Source: JAZKFT01 sp043760535 (GTDB lineage Bacteria > Bacteroidota > Bacteroidia > Chitinophagales > Chitinophagaceae). From it: a DNA stretch of 17,203 bases. A program made the position numbers and the translations under genes. Within the stretch, counting starts at the first letter, position 1; every line of letters begins with the position of its first letter. Where the stretch lies: assembly GCA_043760535.1 (NCBI GenBank), contig JAYUOV010000084.1, positions 1-17,203 on the forward strand, read 5' to 3'. Of this stretch, positions 15,746 to 17,203 are shown piece by piece. The notes under the pieces are model-generated. The model was not told where the DNA came from. It worked only from the letters and a program-made list of their open reading frames with translations, and searched no databases.

Positions 15746-15793
15746 ACTAATCCCCCAATCCCTAACCCCTAATCCCTAACCCCCTAATCCCTC
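15746..15793. repeat. Telomere-like CCTAAYC tract with G-quadruplex potential on the minus strand
   Basis: The tract consists of about six degenerate 6-9-base units alternating CTAATCC and CTAACCC. On the minus strand this gives seven runs of at least three Gs separated by ATTA, TTA or ATT, which satisfies the usual G-quadruplex pattern more than once. It ends 13 bases before the ABC permease ATG, so the G-rich strand is the template strand for that gene. Confidence 0.8.
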
Positions 15794-15806
15794 TTAACTT
15801 TACAAC

Positions 15807-17096
15807 ATGCGTTTTACCGATTCATTTCTTTTAGCATGGCAAACCATAAAAGGCAACAAGCTACGTACCGGCATTACGGTGGCTATTATAGCTCTGGGCA
15901 TTATGGCTTTAATGGTTATTATTACTTCGATAGAAGCCATGAACCAAAGCCTTAGGGAAAGTTTTAGCACCATGGGTGCCAATGCATTTAGCATCCGTTT
16001 TAGAGACAGACAATTTAGGGTAGGTGGCGGCAATAGAAAAGCGGTTACCAAAACCAATAAGGCGAATTTAAAGCAACGTGCCTCTAACGAGGGCCGAGCC
16101 ATTAGCTACCAAGAAGCCAAAGCATTTAAGGAGCGTTTTAAATATCCGGCCACGGTAAGTATTTCGTTGCGGGGCGGTAATAATACCACGGTAATGTATG
16201 TTAGCAACCAGGCTAGTGTAACCACTAACCCTACGGTAAGCCTGCAAGGTGGCGATGAAAATTACCTGGCTTTAAATGGTTACAGCATAGCCACCGGCCG
16301 CAACTTTAGCGATTTGGATGTGGAAACCGGCCGCAACGTATGCATACTGGGAAACGAAATAGTAACCAAACTGTTTAAAGGCAATGCCTTGCAAGCACTG
16401 GATAAAATAGTAAAAGTAGGTAACCTACCTTACCGTGTAATTGCCGTTATGAAACCCAAAGGTTCCAGTGCATTTCTTAATCTTGATAATATTGTTATTA
16501 CTACGTACAACAATGCCCGGCGGCTGCCTAATACAGGGTCTTCTTTTAGTATTGGCATTATGGTAAACGAATATAAACTAATGGAAGATGCTATTGGGCA
16601 GGCCACCGGTACTTTTCGACCTATTCGAAAATTAGATGTAGAAGAAGACGATAATTTTTACATTGATAAAAGCGATGCACTGGCCGAAACCTTTATTGGT
16701 TTTTTAAAAGGCATAAGTGGCGTTACGGTTATTATAGGCTTTTTAACCTTAATGGGTGCAGCCATTGGGCTAATGAATATAATGCTGGTGGCAGTAACAG
16801 AACGCACCAAAGAAGTGGGGCTGATAAAGGCATTGGGCGGCACTAAAAAAATAGTGCGACAGCAGTTTTTGTTTGAAAGTGTTATTATTAGTAGCATGGG
16901 TGCAGTTATAGGCATTGTGCTGGGTGTTATGGGCGGCAATTTTATTGGGCTTGCCTTAGGTACAGGTTTTATTATTCCTTGGTTTTGGGTGGTAATGGGT
17001 ATTGTAATCTGCTTTCTTACTGGGCTGGGTGCTGGTTATTATCCTGCACGTAAAGCTGCCAAGCTGGATCCTATTGTGGCATTGCGGTATGAGTAG
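15807..17096 (+). CDS. ABC transporter permease, MacB/FtsX type
   Basis: The 429-residue protein has the MacB architecture: a short cytoplasmic N-terminus (SFLLAWQTIKGNKLRTGITV), a first membrane segment at about 21-42, a large periplasmic MacB_PCD-like domain to about residue 300, then three membrane segments (about 304-330, 355-383, 388-411) forming the FtsX domain. It includes TERTKEVGLIKALGGTKK and the closing YPARKAAKLDPIVALRYE. Such permeases work as dimers with a cytoplasmic ATPase and couple ATP hydrolysis to periplasmic mechanical work, such as export of lipoproteins, peptides or drugs. No ATPase gene is visible in the window; it may follow beyond the right edge. TAACTTTA at 15795-15802 resembles a -7 box and would give an almost leaderless message. 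The upstream space carries the telomere-like tract. Confidence 0.93.
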   Translation: MRFTDSFLLAWQTIKGNKLRTGITVAIIALGIMALMVIITSIEAMNQSLRESFSTMGANAFSIRFRDRQFRVGGGNRKAVTKTNKANLKQRASNEGRAISYQEAKAFKERFKYPATVSISLRGGNNTTVMYVSNQASVTTNPTVSLQGGDENYLALNGYSIATGRNFSDLDVETGRNVCILGNEIVTKLFKGNALQALDKIVKVGNLPYRVIAVMKPKGSSAFLNLDNIVITTYNNARRLPNTGSSFSIGIMVNEYKLMEDAIGQATGTFRPIRKLDVEEDDNFYIDKSDALAETFIGFLKGISGVTVIIGFLTLMGAAIGLMNIMLVAVTERTKEVGLIKALGGTKKIVRQQFLFESVIISSMGAVIGIVLGVMGGNFIGLALGTGFIIPWFWVVMGIVICFLTGLGAGYYPARKAAKLDPIVALRYE

Positions 17097-17146
17097 GATG
17101 AATGGATAATTGGGTAATGAATAATTGATAATGGGAATCAATATTT
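17097..17146. repeat. Degenerate ATAATTG/GTAATG repeats after the ABC permease
   Basis: Immediately after the stop codon come six short related words (GGATGAATG, GATAATTGG, GTAATGA, ATAATTG, ATAATGGG, AATCAAT) with a period of about 7-8 bases. ATTGAT and ATCAAT near 17125-17143 can form a six-base stem. The rest of the window to 17203 contains only a 17-codon reading frame that cannot be judged. Confidence 0.5.
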
Positions 17147-17203
17147 TACATGAAAATTTTTGCTGCTCTTTTCTATTGCTTTTTTGTTTTACCGGGGATT
17201 TAA

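Noticed and set aside
15746..15793. True telomere or replicon end
   Set aside because: The tract is short, degenerate and lies between ordinary genes that continue on both sides.
17150..17203. A 17-codon reading frame with a hydrophobic, signal-peptide-like sequence ending at the window edge
   Set aside because: It is too short to assess, and its stop codon coincides with the end of the window; a real gene here cannot be supported.

Overview
The window looks like chromosomal DNA of a Bacteroidota member, most likely of the family Chitinophagaceae. The reasons are a SusC/SusD pair driven by a FecI/FecR-type sigma/anti-sigma pair, atpD-atpC standing apart from other ATP synthase genes with a very short epsilon subunit, an HU/CCDC81-like plus SPOR cell-envelope protein, promoter boxes of the TAnnTTTG type, and few Shine-Dalgarno sequences. 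The assignment rests on gene families and style; no rRNA or marker phylogeny is available here. No tRNA, rRNA, insertion sequence, prophage or CRISPR array was seen.

Layout. (1) 1-7158, all on the minus strand, read from right to left: ECF sigma factor, FecR-like anti-sigma factor, SusC-type TonB-dependent transporter with an N-terminal STN signalling domain, SusD-type lipoprotein, and the start of a lipoprotein with a LamG-like beginning that runs off the left edge. Together they form a substrate-sensing outer-membrane uptake locus: the transporter's STN domain talks to FecR, which controls the sigma factor. (2) 7393-9326, plus strand: atpD and atpC followed by a clear intrinsic terminator. 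The divergent space 7159-7392 carries a TAnnTTTG box for each direction. (3) 9470-11688, minus strand: a self-inhibited (class II) Fic AMP-transferase with a C-terminal winged helix, and an LD-carboxypeptidase of family S66. Between them lie four copies of a 29-bp palindrome, directly upstream of fic. (4) 11778-13405, minus strand: a decayed YhhN/lysoplasmalogenase-like pseudogene and a membrane-anchored HU-like/SPOR protein. (5) 13530-17096, plus strand: a DUF4442 hotdog-fold protein, a beta-CASP metallo-beta-lactamase-fold RNA nuclease, and a MacB/FtsX-type ABC permease.

The most unusual content is non-coding. The operator-like array at 10591-10736 has the regular layout 29-5-29-20-29-5-29, with every palindrome built as 11-7-11. 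The space 15538-15806 holds a hairpin, a roughly 118-nt element that can fold as a closed multi-branch structure with a REP-like GGAG+palindrome core, and a telomere-like CCCTAA-rich tract whose minus strand has seven G-runs. Several other intergenic spaces (8900-9005, 9358-9461, 14015-14123, 17097-17146) contain short-period degenerate repeats, often arranged as large inverted repeats, each with a different word. None of these has been tested by folding or database comparison here.
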